Shown: positions 1-10,369, counted from the first letter of the stretch. The stretch is 64,000 nt of DNA from Symbiodinium natans (GCA_905221605.1 CAJNDS010001680.1:259501-323500), one strand, 5' to 3'. Numbers and translations: made by a program. The notes: generated from the letters alone by a model not told the origin.

Positions 1-83
1 TTGGCAATTCGTGTGTTGGCGGGCTTGGGTTTTTGGGGGGCAGGTCCTGGCTTCTCGAGTCCGAAGCCTCAAGCCCTATACTC

Positions 84-194
84 TGTGGTGCTTCACTGTA
101 ACTTAAGATCCTTAGCCTTTTTGGTGGTTTATTGGGTTTCTTACTAAGGCAGCTAAGAATTTCATTCATAACTACCCTCCTAAGTGCAGCCAAG
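84..194 (+). repeat. Dispersed repeat, copy 1
   Basis: This segment is similar to 17953-18061. Both share TGTGGTGCTT(C/T)ACTGTAACTT, GGGTTTCTTA and GTGCAGCCAAG in the same order and spacing. A weaker partial copy lies near 12655-12690. No coding potential was recognised and the termini are undefined. Confidence 0.6.
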
Positions 195-287
195 TATATA
201 CCCTGAACCTACTCTACAGCATCCTGAATCGCCACAGCTTCTCCTGCAAAGTGGGTGCGCAGTTCAGAGGTGCCCTACTTCAACTCT

Positions 288-408
288 CAACCCAAAAACC
301 CTAAACCCCTAAACTCCAAACCCTAAACCCTAAACCCCAAACCCTATACTAAACCCCAAACCCTAAACCCCAAACCCTAGACCCCAAACTCTAAACCCTA
401 AGCCCTGA
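288..408 (-). repeat. Degenerate telomere-type array (CCCTAAA strand)
   Basis: About 15 units of CCCTAAA and one-base variants (CCCCAAA, CCCTAGA, CTCTAAA). The degeneracy suggests an old array. The preceding 280 bp contain dispersed repeat copy 1 and no recognisable gene. Confidence 0.85.
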
Positions 409-712
409 AGCTTGAAGACTGGGGAGGAGAGTTGACACTCGACTTCTTGGCACAGCCGACGGCGCCGGCGGCTCACGGCATCTCCCAAGGCGCTTGGGCT
501 TGGGTTTGCCTTAGGGATACTTGGAGACAGGTTTTAAATTTTGGGCACTATATCTCCTAAGAAACAGCTAAGCTTATGATTCTTAGGGATACTTGGGGAC
601 AGTTTTTAGTTTGTGGGCATGATAATTCCGGAGGAACAGCTAAGATGATGATTCTTGCTAGGGTCACGGTGGCGAGTGGCATCGATTTTAGGGTTTTAAT
701 TTTCAGGTAAGT

Positions 713-812
713 TCTATTTGCAAAAGAACCACCCAAAAAATGATATGCCCTCTTAGGGTAAAGTAGGGATGAGTATCTTTCATGTTCAGGTGGTTCTTAA
801 GCAAATAGTAGC
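713..812. mobile_element. F3 fold-back element
   Basis: Left end CTATTTGCAAAAGAACCACC and right end GGTGGTTCTTAAGCAAATAG are imperfect inverted repeats. GTAAG before the left end and CTTAC after the right end extend the pairing. The element is too short to encode a transposase, so it is MITE-like. Other F3 copies are at 34466, 46509 and 47087. Confidence 0.7.
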
Positions 813-992
813 TTACAAGATTACACAGGGGTAGGTTCGAACAGAACTGGGTGTTTTTGGTTCCCCTGATTCTCCTACACAATCCTTACGCAAGGCCTAA
901 ACAAATAGTTCGTATAGGACCCCCCAAACCTGCCCCACTACCGCCATGCTTGGCGGGCATTGTTTCTGTGGAATCTCGAAACCTTTAAGCCC

Positions 993-1111
993 TACAAGGA
1001 GGGGCCCCCTTACTAAACTGTAGCTAAGGGGCTTATATCCTAATTTAGGATCCTGAGAACCCAATTTAGGGGCCTTATAACTCTACTTATGACTGGGGGG
1101 CCCCTCCGTGT
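993..1111. mobile_element. F6 fold-back element
   Basis: The ends ACAAGGAGGGGCCCCC and GGGGGGCCCCTCCGTGT are inverted. The interior contains repeated AATTTAGG and TTATAAC/CTTATG motifs that also occur in the copies at 10503, 15190 and 27303. Confidence 0.7.
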
Positions 1112-1261
1112 GCACCCTACACAACAACACTATCTTTAGCGGCTGCCTATCGCGGCTTCAGTTCCGCTATGGGGTAAGCCCCTTCAATTTGTGGGCTAGA
1201 ATGTAATCTGGGTGTTGAAAGCATCTTAAAGCTGAGGATACAGGTCCTTACCTACAGTTAG

Positions 1262-1288
1262 CAGAGTAAGAGGGCCCCTCCTTGCACG
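1262..1288. mobile_element. F6 right-end fragment
   Basis: TTAGCAGAGTAAGAGGGCCCCTCCTTG corresponds in pieces to the right end of F6. A comparable right end, ending in CCTTCCTTGTA, is at 57071-57108. No matching left end was found. Confidence 0.5.
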
Positions 1289-1715
1289 AAGTCGAGCCGA
1301 GGGCTTTGTACTTTCTGCGGTCTCAACGGTTTCTAGGCGCCTTGAGTGCTTTCTAAACAGCCCCTTCTAAGCCTGGACCTCAAACGCCTTTTGGAGTCAT
1401 CTTCGGACTTCAAGTGCCAAGGCTGATGGGGTTCAGGGCACAGGGCATGCAAGGTTTTCTGTGTTGCAAGGTACTTGAGAGGCTTGGAGCACAGAAGACA
1501 CAGGGGTGGCTCTAACATTGAGACTTGTAAATGATGGTTTCCGAAAATAGGGGGCACCTTATTGGGGTCCTTATTGCCAGGGAGTCCTGCTATGGGGGGG
1601 TGGGGGTCTGTTTTAGGGATCACCTATTTGCGTAGACACCCAAAATGGCCTGCATAAGGGGCCAGTTTTGTAAGAGACCCCTGGCCCTCTTCGAGCCGGG
1701 GCCTCTTTGAAGTCC

Positions 1716-1896
1716 TCAATACTTGGGAGGTTCATGGGTAGTTACAAGCTTTTTCACCCCCAAGTCAGGTTCTAAGTATAGCTGCCCTACTTATATAACC
1801 CTACTAACACTAAGGTTCTAAGTGTAGTTACCCTACTTATAACCGTTGTATTATAACCCTACTTAGAACGACCCCATGAACCTCCCAAGTAAAACC
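1716..1896. mobile_element. F1 fold-back element (long copy)
   Basis: The ends TACTTGGGAGGTTCATGGG and CCATGAACCTCCCAAGTA are inverted repeats. The interior holds repeated CCCTACTTATA-type motifs typical of F1 and appears partly duplicated, since CTACTTATA occurs twice. It is non-coding. Confidence 0.8.
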
Positions 1897-2276
1897 CAGA
1901 ATACCATGACTCAGTGCGTCTCTCCCTAAACCCTAAACCCCTAAACCATCTCCCCAAGCGTTTGATGCTGTGACTTTAGGGATATATATTTTTTTGGGGG
2001 GGTCCATGTAAGGGGATTCTGTTCTATTTGGAGTATAAACAGGGTACCCCTATTTTGGATTCGATGAATTCGAAAGCCTTTGCCTTCTCCCTCAACCCTG
2101 AATAGTGCGCGCCTCTTCCTTGGGGAGGCAACTCAATGGCGATACTTATGGAGGAAATTGCTGCAAATATGCGCCGCCGTGCTTGACTTTGGTGGCTGTT
2201 GTTTTAACAAGACCCGGCAAACCCTTTTGACGACTGTGAGAGCCGACAAGTTTAGGGCTTAAACTTGGGGTGTAGA

Positions 2277-2348
2277 TTGGGTTGTCCTAGGGGTATTATT
2301 CTTATTATCCCCTATTAAGGACTGTTAGTATAAGGCGGAACATCCCAA
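2277..2348. mobile_element. F2 fold-back element with 7/8 target duplication
   Basis: This short copy of F2 begins TTGGG and ends ACATCCCAA. The flanks GGTGTAGA (2269-2276) and GGTCTAGA (2349-2356) match at 7 of 8 positions, as expected for an old 8-bp target-site duplication. The right half carries GGACTGTTAGTATAAGG, as in the other F2 copies. Confidence 0.75.
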
Positions 2349-2429
2349 GGTCTAGAGGTTTGGGGTGTAGGGCATTGGTTGGGAGGCTGGTGTGGGATGG
2401 GATGAGATTTCAAGCTGTCGCATCGTACG

Positions 2430-2639
2430 GTGCAGACGATCGCCCCTTGTCACTTCGACTCTACCTATGATGACGATGATGATGATGATGATGCCCCTGT
2501 GGTATATAGCTTACGCTGGGTAGAGTTTTCGGCTCTCTATAGGGGTTTACTGATGCAATGGCTCACCACAAAGTGCCCTGAACCCGAACTCAAAAGACCC
2601 CAACTTAGATGCTGTACTGAGAACCAATTCGTAGAGTAG
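2430..2639 (+). CDS. Uncertain ORF with GAT/Asp repeat
   Basis: A 69-codon open frame contains a run of eight aspartates encoded by a GAT/GAC microsatellite (about 2469-2494), followed by APVVYSLRWVEF. There is no homology and no splice signal. The frame may be open only by chance around the microsatellite. A (GT)n tract follows at 2641-2665. Confidence 0.15.
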   Translation: MQTIAPCHFDSTYDDDDDDDDAPVVYSLRWVEFSALYRGLLMQWLTTKCPEPELKRPQLRCCTENQFVE

Positions 2640-2938
2640 CGTGTGTGTGTGTGTGTGTGTGTGTGAGTCTGAATCAACAGCTGGGCCTGTGTGCCTCGCA
2701 TTGACTGCATGTTCGTCTGCGGTTCTGACAAGTCACACACAGATTCTGCACTATGGTAGCATTCATCCTAACACCACCATCCACGCGCAGCAGAGTCGCA
2801 GCTGAGTTCGAGAGTATGAAGCCTGGGAGAAAGTCATCGCGAGATTTGTGCTGTCGCCGTGCCTTTGGCAGAGTCTGAGAGGGCTTGCAAATTCTGAAAG
2901 CCTGAAAAGGTGGACGTCTAGGAGGGCTTGCCGAGGAG

Positions 2939-2983
2939 AGGGTTTAGGGTTTAGAGTTTAGGGTTTGGGGTTTAGGGTTTCTG
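2939..2983 (+). repeat. Telomere-type array (TTTAGGG)
   Basis: Six TTTAGGG-like units with single-base variants, placed between unique sequence and a weak ORF (2965-3240). Confidence 0.85.
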
Positions 2984-3376
2984 ATGCCTGGGGCCTGCAG
3001 TCTGCCTCTATGCCGATTCCGCTGGTGTTGTTTAAGAGTAGTCGGACGGATGGCAATGGCAGGGGTCTAGGGTTTGGGGTTGGCATCATAAGCATATCTG
3101 GCCATAAACCTCCACAAAATGAAAGTTGCAGAAGCAAGTTGAACACACCATGTGTGTGTGTGTGTGTGTATGTGTGTAAGTGTGCGTTTGTTTTTGGATG
3201 TTACCTGCGGCCGCCCCCCCGGCTCAAACCAAGGTGGTGATTCCAAAATTCCCAAACGACTCAGTAACGACAACTCTCCACATCAACACGCCATCTCCCC
3301 AAGCAAATCTAAGTCACAGTCGCCGTTCTCCTGAACCCGAAACCCTAAACTCTAAACCCTAAACCCTAAACCCTAA

Positions 3377-3490
3377 ATGAACCCCCCAGACATCCCTGAA
3401 AGGTTCAAGCTCGACAGCTTTGAGCCGCGCCTTGCGAACTGCGACGCCGACGTGGAGCGCATCAAAGCAGAGCAGCTTTTCTTGTTCTAG
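3377..3490 (+). CDS. Coding-like fragment between facing arrays
   Basis: 37 codons run from an ATG inside the last CCCTAAA unit to TAG at the first TTTAGGG unit. The peptide begins MNPPDIPERFKLDSFEPRLA and continues with an acidic helix-like stretch (ADVERIKAEQ). Codon third positions are GC-rich (CGC, GCG, GAC, GTG, CGC, ATC). The left array is C-strand and the right array is G-strand. No family was recognised. It may be an exon remnant rather than a gene. Confidence 0.35.
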   Translation: MNPPDIPERFKLDSFEPRLANCDADVERIKAEQLFLF

Positions 3491-3563
3491 GGTTTAGGGT
3501 TTAGGGTTTAGGGTTTAGGGTTCAGGGTTCAGGGTTCAGGGTTCAGGGTTTCGGGTTTAGGGG
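3488..3563 (+). repeat. Telomere-type array (TTTAGGG, TTCAGGG)
   Basis: About ten units. The left half is TTTAGGG and the right half drifts to TTCAGGG and TTTCGGG, a local spread of a variant. Confidence 0.9.
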
Positions 3564-3597
3564 GAATTATCAGCAGGATTATGAGTACTCTGGGGTT

Positions 3598-3903
3598 TTG
3601 GGCGATAGCAACTTATTCAGTGGGAGCCCAGCAAACTCACTTAGATCACTGGATGGAAGAACGGCGGGATGCTCTAGGGCTTTGGAGTTCAGGGGCAAGT
3701 TGCAACTTGGCGTCACCGGCATCACTGCAACTTTCGATTCGCAGGCTTGCTGTCTCCAGAATATCATGTCCGAAGCGCTGCCAGAACCCCATCTGTCAAG
3801 CCAAATACTCCAGTCGCCCCTGGAGCAGGCAGCACCACATGTGCATGTGAAACTCTCTGCATACGATCACTTGCTAAGTTCAGGACACTCTTGTGACTTG
3901 TGA
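3598..3903 (+). CDS. ORF of 101 codons, unknown
   Basis: Open frame with the central peptide KLQLGVTGITATFDSQ followed by a less polar stretch (PHVHVKLSAYDHLL). The frame at 3581 overlaps it and is also open. No domain recognised. Length is within the chance range for this window. Confidence 0.22.
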   Translation: MGDSNLFSGSPANSLRSLDGRTAGCSRALEFRGKLQLGVTGITATFDSQACCLQNIMSEALPEPHLSSQILQSPLEQAAPHVHVKLSAYDHLLSSGHSCDL

Positions 3904-5017
3904 CTCATTTCCACACCATGACAGTCATTTTAGAATAAATACACGGACGCATATGCTGAAGAGGATGAATTCCGAGGAACCCGTCTCTGGCCGACACGCC
4001 CTTCACAACGCCACAAGTCGGACGACCACGCGCAGCAAGGCTGCAACGCAACAACTTGGTTGGTATGCTAGGTAGGTCCCCGGCAGATCTCCAAGATTTC
4101 CGCTCATTCACAGACTTGTACAGACTTGCTCTGAGGTGTTTGTCATGAATGGCACCACGCTAGCACCCAAGAATTACAAGGCGGGCCGGGTTTGCCACTA
4201 ACAAACCCTTAGAAACCCAACACACCGTGCTTAAAGCGGAATTGAGCAGCTTTGCTGGATCAGGTCAGACCACAAGAAGGTACCAGCAGCTTACCTGTCC
4301 CAACGCAGTGGTGTTTAGAATTTAGGGTGTCCACTCCAAGGGTTTGTTGCCCCAAAAGACCATACGACAGAGTTGCTCGATGCATTTCGAGCCGAAGGGG
4401 AACGGATTGATTTGGGATAAGCTTTAGCTGCCCTAATCTCTATATGGCCCATCGATTGTGTTTTTTGTTGTCCCCCGCCCCTCCCACCCCAAATCCACCC
4501 CGGTTGTGGCCTAGTACCCTTCTAGAAAGTGAGATGTACCCGTAACCCTAGTAGTAGAGTAGGTAACCTTTAACCAGGGGAGGTTTTGAAGTTTTGGCAC
4601 AGCCTGGGGGCCTGGAAAAACATGGGTTTCGGGTTTCGAAAATGGGTTGCTTCGAGCCGAACGGTACGAGGTTTGTGCGAGCACGCTTTTCACAAGCAGG
4701 AGGGTTTGGGGTTGATCTGGGTCTTATACTGACAATTGAAGGTTTCGTGGATCAGCTTAGGGCGATGTCGGGCTATTGCCTTGTTGCACTCGGAGTTGGA
4801 AGGCAGAGACCGGCCTGTGCTGTTTAATCCTACCTTCTGAACTGCTCAACCGACACTATGCACGGCTTCAGCGTTGCAAGCAGCGCAAGGGCGTCTCATG
4901 ACGCAACCTGGTTAACTTACCATCGGGAAGGAAGTGTGGATGGGATGAAAGCTTCCATGCTCAAGCACCTTAAAACCCTAAACCCTTCTGCTGGCAATCA
5001 CGAGATCAGTTCATTAG

Positions 5018-5236
5018 TGTGAAGTTGACAGTGACTTCGCCGGGAGTATCACCACAGACATGTACCCACCAATCGATGCCTTGCCGGCCGTGCGCGAGTG
5101 TGAGAGTCGAAACCCTTCTACGGTAAACACATCGCAGGCAACCACTTTCAACGCCGTCTCCGTGCAGATGTGCCCAGACTACATCGGGTCCCCGTTCTAC
5201 CCGGACGACAAGAAGGCCCCACGGCATGCCATCTAG
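5018..5236 (+). CDS. Exon-like fragment, 72 codons
   Basis: The frame opens directly after ATTAG (possible acceptor) and stays open to TAG at the junction with a TTTAGGG array. It includes EVDSDFAGSITTDMYPPIDA and, near the end, MCPDYIGSPFYPDDKKAP. Third positions favour C and G, unlike the flanking repeats. A minus-strand ORF covers the same bases and is probably its shadow. No family recognised. The left neighbour is a short CCCTAAA stretch, so the fragment sits between facing arrays. Confidence 0.42.
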   Translation, partial: CEVDSDFAGSITTDMYPPIDALPAVRECESRNPSTVNTSQATTFNAVSVQMCPDYIGSPFYPDDKKAPRHAI

Positions 5237-5278
5237 GGTATAGGGTTTAGGGTTTAGGGTTTCGGGTTTCGGGTTTCT
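5234..5278 (+). repeat. Telomere-type array (TTTAGGG, TTTCGGG)
   Basis: Six units directly at the 3' edge of the coding-like fragment, drifting to TTTCGGG at the right. Confidence 0.9.
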
Positions 5279-5446
5279 AGGGGTCAGGGTTCGGTCGGGT
5301 GACCCGGAGCCACTCTGTTAGACTCCATTCTAATCACGCTGACACCAGGGTGTTTGCACCTGCGTTTTTGCTTTCCAATTGTGACTTTGTCCGAGCTTTT
5401 TTGACCTACTGCACCGTAAACCCTATAACCCCTACTACACCCCCTG

Positions 5447-5800
5447 AACAGCGCTGCCGAGGTCGTCTACCCTGTGGCCCCTTGCATGCCATGCGCCTGG
5501 ACTGGAGACTTTCTGCACAATCGGAATTCGGGCCCCAAGTTTTCAGTGCAGAGTTTCGGCCTTATAAGGCTGGTGCGCAATGGCCTTAACCCGAATCCCC
5601 CCCCCCCCCCCCCACGCACCCCGCAAGCGCTGAAGCACCAGAACTCGTGGAAGGGGACTCTTTTTACGCGCGGTGTTGCGTGCTTCCAGGAGGACAGGGT
5701 TGAAGGGGGGAGGCCTGGACAACGGACCCTTAGAAGCGACCTTATAGGGGTTATTTGGGGGGCTACTTCGGTACATGGGGACTTTATGAGGTGTATATAG
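5447..5800 (+). CDS. ORF with poly-proline tract
   Basis: An open frame of about 117 codons begins near CTGAACAG|CGC (a possible acceptor). The first 45 codons look coding (NSAAEVVYPVAPCMPCAWTG). After a poly-C run at about 5598-5614, which encodes prolines, the frame continues less convincingly. No homology recognised. Confidence 0.28.
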   Translation, partial: NSAAEVVYPVAPCMPCAWTGDFLHNRNSGPKFSVQSFGLIRLVRNGLNPNPPPPPPRTPQALKHQNSWKGTLFTRGVACFQEDRVEGGRPGQRTLRSDLIGVIWGATSVHGDFMRCI

Positions 5801-6052
5801 AGTTATAGAGGAATAAGATTAAGGGTCCCTACTTTCCAATTATGAGTCCGATCTTTCCGGCATGGGACCCATTCTTTGTTGGTTGCAGTAATACTCTACA
5901 CCCTATACCCCAAACCTAGGTACCCTCAAAAAGAGGCGCCAAAAGGGACCATATTTTAGGGGAAGTGACCAGATGTGTGTGCGCGCCAGGAGGGAAGGGG
6001 CACTGTTGTCCACTGGCAGTGCTGCCAGCTTTTGGGGATAAGTTACAAATTT

Positions 6053-6131
6053 AGGGTTTAAGGGTTAGGGTTTATGGTGGTTTAGGGTTTAGGGTTTAGG
6101 GTTTAGGGTTTAGGGTTTAGGGTTAGGGTTT
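6053..6131 (+). repeat. Telomere-type array (TTTAGGG)
   Basis: About ten units, the last eight nearly perfect. It lies 30 bp upstream of an F1 element. Confidence 0.92.
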
Positions 6132-6166
6132 CAAGCCTTCCTTCCCCATTAGTGTACTTGGAGGTT

Positions 6167-6278
6167 CATGGGTAGTTATGAGTGGGGTTTTAGAAGAAGG
6201 GTAACCATAGTTATAATTTGTTAGAACCCTTATTTAGGGTACTGATAACCTTACTTATAAACTACCCATGAACCTTCA
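6167..6278. mobile_element. F1 fold-back element
   Basis: Ends TACTTGGAGGTTCATGGGTA and TACCCATGAACCTTCAAGTA are near-perfect inverted repeats. The interior carries GGTAACCATAGTTATAA and GGGTACTGATAACC, typical for F1. Confidence 0.85.
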
Positions 6279-6813
6279 AGTAGTCTCATGAGAAGTCCTG
6301 TTGTGTTTTTGTTCATTCGAAGGGGAAAAGATCAATCCCTCAAACTAATGGTTTAGGAATTTGGGTTTACTCGGCTCTCCGGATGAACAGTCTGCGCAGC
6401 CGTGTGCAGGCATGGGTTGGATCAAGCCCTGCAAGGAAGCTCGGCACGAAGGAAGGTTTGACTGGTTGAGGGTGAAGGCTTCCTAAACCCTAAGCCCTAT
6501 AGGGTTCATTCACATCATTGACATCGATACATGGAGAAGCCGGAGGCAGCAGTATGCGGGCAGCAGGGTGCTCACGGGAACGGTATTGTAGCGTGCTGAA
6601 TTTGAGGAGTTCCCGAGCTTTCAGTAGTACTGAAGACTCCACTGTAGTTTCTCTTGGGGTTCCGTGATGTCAAACAAACAGAGCATGCCATGATTGTGCG
6701 TTTCGGGTACATCACGCGATTCCGGCATCGAAGATTTTAACAATCATGTGGTAGGTTTGCCTGCCGGTCCTCGCACTCATCTGTAACTCTCAGACACTTT
6801 TCCACCTGCTCAG

Positions 6814-6876
6814 GAAACGCTCATCGTGGGTGGTGGCATGGTCGAGTCCTTTGCCGCTCTGATCGAGAATGTTTAG
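6814..6876 (+). CDS. Short exon-like fragment with acceptor
   Basis: A pyrimidine-rich tract and AG (CTTTTCCACCTGCTCAG) precede an open 20-codon segment, ETLIVGGGMVESFAALIEN, which runs into GTT TAG of a TTTAGGG array. The glycine-rich VGGGM turn with hydrophobic flanks resembles a Rossmann-type loop, but 20 residues cannot establish that. This is a likely truncated exon. Confidence 0.35.
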   Translation, partial: ETLIVGGGMVESFAALIENV

Positions 6877-6921
6877 GGTTCAGGGTTTAGGGCTTAGGGT
6901 TCAGGGTTTAGGTAGAGGACA

Positions 6922-7037
6922 TGTGGAGGTTCATGGGTAGTTATTGTAAGCGGGCTATAAAATTCCCGAAAAAACTACAACTAAGGTTAACCCTACTTAT
7001 AGCCCCACGAAGAATTACCCATGAACCTCCAAGCAGA
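6922..7037. mobile_element. F1 fold-back element
   Basis: TGGAGGTTCATGGGTAGTTA and AATTACCCATGAACCTCCA are inverted. The copy is followed by an AT-rich tract. Confidence 0.8.
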
Positions 7038-7059
7038 CCGACTAACGAGCATGTTGTAC

Positions 7060-7380
7060 CAACATACTATATTTTACCAAAAACACGACAATACAAGTAT
7101 ACTATTATACGAGTATACTATTATACTGTTCTACTATTCTACTAGTATACTAGTATACTATACGAGTATACCAGTATACCAGTATAGTATTATACGATGA
7201 TGCTATTGTATTATTTTACTATTATACTTTTAGACTATGATGCTGTTATACCATTATACTACTATACTATCGTATTGTTGTACGATTGTACCAGTTAGAC
7301 TATTCTACTGTTATCCGATTTTACTGTTGTCACTACTTTACGATCACAATACGGAGCGTCTTCTACCATTATGTTAACGG
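7060..7380. repeat. AT-rich TAC/TAT low-complexity tract
   Basis: About 320 bp of reiterated TATAC, TACTATTATAC and GTATACTAGTATAC motifs with many short palindromes. No gene seen. Similar patches are at 27545-27960, 40612-40790 and 53770-53985. Confidence 0.7.
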
Positions 7381-7439
7381 TGTGTTTTCCAGAAGCCTGA
7401 GAAGGGCGGTTCAGTTCAGGGTTTGAGGTTTCAAATTCA

Positions 7440-7484
7440 GGGACCCTAAACCCTAAACCCTAAACCCTAAACCCTAAACCCTCA
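7440..7484 (-). repeat. Telomere-type array (CCCTAAA)
   Basis: Six perfect CCCTAAA units. A TTTAGGG array of opposite orientation follows 75 bp later at 7559-7583. The next 330 bp are interrupted by further short arrays and hold only a repeat-derived ORF. Confidence 0.92.
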
Positions 7485-8289
7485 GAGCACGCAAAAGTGG
7501 GAGCGAAAGCTGACACCCCCGCCTCCATCTTTCCGGCTTTCAGTCCCGGGTTCAAAAGTAGGGTTTAGGGTTTAGGGTTTAGGTCGCAGAGCTTCATGAC
7601 AACCATTGCTTGTTTTGTTGAATATTCTTTCAAAGCACGAGGGCAACTGTTTTTTTCAAGACTTCACCAGAAGACCCCTAAACCCGCCCAAACCCTAAAC
7701 CCTAAACCCACATTCTCTCTGCAGTTGCCCCGTGGGGCATGGCTAGACCGGTGGCAAAACAGCCCTAAAACCTTAAACCCAAACCCTAAGCCTGACTTCC
7801 TGAACCCTGATTCCTCAGGTCCCGGCCTGGACACTGTCTTGCGTATGAATCTCAAACCCTCAATTCCCGGTAGGCAATGGACCCTAAACCCTATGCCTAA
7901 ACCCTTTCGGGTTCCAAAAAGGGTTTAGGATTCAGGGTTTAGGGATGCAAAAGGGTTGAGGGTTGAGAACTGTCCTACATTCCCAAGCCCTAGAGACTAT
8001 AGACCCCAGACCTGAGCCTTAAATCGACACGTTGCCGGTCTTTATCCACACCCGCCTGTTGCTACAGACGCCCCCCCCCCCCCCCCCCCAAGTGGCCCAT
8101 CAAAGCGGCTCAAGCACGGGGATGTCCTGGAGTTGTTGCAGAATATGGGCCATGAGGTTGGGTGCCTCAAAGGGTCCAGGTACAGATCCAGCATGGTCTG
8201 AACCCTTCCCTACACTTCCAGGGACCTAATACTTACTTAGGTTACTAGAATCAGGGGCAAACCGATCAGGACGGCGTATGGGGGCGGAT

Positions 8290-8600
8290 GGCACACAGCC
8301 TTCGGCAAAGGCCGTCGAACCCCCCTAGCCTTCGTCGAAACCTTTGGCCTTCGTCGAACCCCCCTCCCGGCCCTTGTGGCCTTCGTCGAACCTCCGGCCT
8401 TCATTTAGCCTTCGTCGAGCCCTCGCGTTTTTTTTCGGGCTTTGTCTTGGCCTTTTGTATCGGCCTTCGTCAAACCCCCTCCCCCTTCGTCGAACCTCCC
8501 GGCCTTCGTCGAACCTTCGCCCGGCCCCCCGGCCTTCGTCGAACTTCGCCTCGGCCCGTTGGTGTCCCGAGTCTTCGTCGAAGTTCCCCGGCCATCCTGC
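8290..8600 (+). repeat. Minisatellite with TTCGtCGAAC core
   Basis: GCCTTCGTCGAACC-type units recur about 12 times with spacers of 8-25 bp. The core TTCG-N-CGAA is nearly palindromic. Open frames run across it on both strands (FVEPP, SSNL or LRRTS reiterations), but these are by-products of the repeat. Confidence 0.85.
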
Positions 8601-8631
8601 TCTTCGGCCATCCTGATGTGTTTTCCCCTTA

Positions 8632-8757
8632 TAGAACCCTTAAGGGCTCAATTCCTAGGTCCTAAACCGTTGCTAGAACCCTTAAGGGCTCAATTACGAG
8701 ATCGTAAACCGTTACTAGAACCCTTCAGGGCTCAATTACTAGCTCCTAGACCTTAAA
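8632..8757 (+). repeat. 42-bp tandem repeat, three copies
   Basis: Units begin TAGAACCCTTAAGGGCTCAA at 8632, 8674 and 8716 and end GGTCCTAAACCGTTG or variants. CCCTTAAGGG inside each unit is a 10-bp palindrome. Confidence 0.85.
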
Positions 8758-8764
8758 CCCGAAA

Positions 8765-8806
8765 CTCCAAACGCCTGGTGGGCGGAAAACCGCCAGGCGT
8801 TTGGAG
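8765..8806. other. Strong hairpin (17-bp stem with GGTG bulge)
   Basis: CTCCAAACGCCT, GGTG, GGCGG, AAAA, CCGCC, AGGCGTTTGGAG fold into a 17-bp perfect stem with a 4-base bulge and an AAAA loop. It is not followed by a T run, so it is not a simple terminator. It lies between the 42-bp repeat and unique sequence. Confidence 0.8.
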
Positions 8807-9184
8807 GTGCCGCGCCGTCCAAAGAGGCGCAATCAGGCCAGGAGAGCCACAACATACCCGAGATAAACCCTAAACCCTAAGCCCTAAGCCCTAAGCCCTA
8901 AACCCTAAACCCCCTCCTTGCCACGTTCTCGGAAACCTCCCCAAAAGGGACTCTGGCAAGCTACTCTGGGGCACAGAAGCATTCTCTAGAAGAATGCCTG
9001 GAACTTTGTGGGTTTTTCGGGTTTAAGGGGTTGGGGTTTAGGGTTTCGGGCATTTTCTGGCAACACCCAGACAAGTCCGGATGCACAAAGGGTCGAGGGA
9101 GTTCATGATGGCTAATTAGTGCGATGCAAGTGATCAAGGGGCTTAGGGCAATTCGGGCCTCATAATTCTAAGGGTAGCTATATG

Positions 9185-9292
9185 GGCCTTCATGTGCTCC
9201 CGCACCTCCTTTACAGGGCTCTGAAGTATGGGCCATTGGGTTGTATAGGGTATCTAAGGGGCCCCCTTTTGGGGGCCCTTTCTAAGGGACCA
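9185..9292. mobile_element. Fold-back-like repeat, copy 1
   Basis: TTTACAGGGCTCTGAAGTATGG followed by GGGTATCTAAGGGGCCCC resembles 52592-52680. An internal GGCCCCCTTTTGGGGGCC palindrome ends the copy. Function unknown. Confidence 0.45.
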
Positions 9293-9496
9293 AAAAAAAC
9301 GCCCGAAGAATGATTCAGTTTAGGGTTTGGGGTATAGGGTTTAGGGTTTAGGGTTTAGGGTTCAAGTCAGAGTCCGGATGCATTCAGGCCTAGGGCCTTA
9401 AACCCTGAACGCCTCCTCAGAGCCCTAAGGCAGCAACCCTACACACCTAACTTACTTAGCCAATACATGACCTTGAAATAGGACTAGTCAATCTGA

Positions 9497-9546
9497 CCCT
9501 AAACCCTAAACCCTAAACCCTAAACCCTAAACCCTAAACCCTAAAC
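9497..9546 (-). repeat. Telomere-type array (CCCTAAA)
   Basis: Seven perfect units. The following 300 bp contain a weak minus-strand ORF (9534-9851) crossed by a G10 run. No gene recognised. Confidence 0.92.
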
Positions 9547-10369
9547 AAGGGCCCCTTGGATCTTTGGCAGGCGGAACGGTGCAGTTGCCTCGCGGCCCAC
9601 CCTTTGCTTTGCCGCGGGCCGTTGGCATCAGTTGCTAGGCGCAGAGGAGATTTGGGCATTTTCCCAAGAATGGGGGGGGGGGGGTTCCATTTTCGGGGGT
9701 TCCAAAAATGAGGATCAGAGTTTCGGGAAAAATTAAGGGAAAACGTTGGGAAGACAACTTTGCCCGCAAAACCCTGGCTTACAACAGACAATGGGGATGG
9801 TTTAAAGAGAGTGTAGAGTACAGGGCTAGTGTATGGGTATGTTTGTGGCACGTCAGGACCTCAGTCCGGAGTCAAGAAGGGTGCACTTGCAGGTTCATGG
9901 GTAATTATAGAGTCTGGCTATAAGCCTTACGTTTATAAGGTTTAAGGCCATGACGTAGACAGTGTGGCGTTGCTAGCAGACAGGCGTTGCTGTACCTGCT
10001 TTAGCTCTTTGATTTGATGTCAAGTCGTCATGCAAGAGGGTTTAGGGTTTAGGGTTTATAGGGTATAGGGTTTAGGGTTTAGGGTTTAGGGCAAAATGGC
10101 CAAGTCACGAATCCTCGCGTCGCCGGGTGCGACCTGTCACCCACCCTCGACAGTGAAGTCTAAACCCTGAATCCCTTAACCCCAAACCCGAAACCCTAAA
10201 CCCTAAACCTTGAATCCCTTAGCCCTAGACCCTACGCGCAAGATCGAACCCACAATTTGAGGCAGCTGGGCCGTGGGCGGCGAAGCAGACGAGGCGCGGA
10301 AATCCAGGGCAAACTGCTGGTAGCCGTCCTAAGCATATTTGGCGCCAGGATCAGGGTTCATCTAACCCT

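Noticed and set aside
7596-7928. 110-codon ORF containing several NPKP blocks
   Set aside because: The blocks are translated CCCTAAA units and the remainder has no coding pattern.
8288-8756. 125-codon ORF with LRRTS/SSNL/FVEPP repeats, suggestive of a repeat protein
   Set aside because: All three frames and the opposite strand are open across the TTCGtCGAA minisatellite, so the pattern belongs to the DNA repeat.
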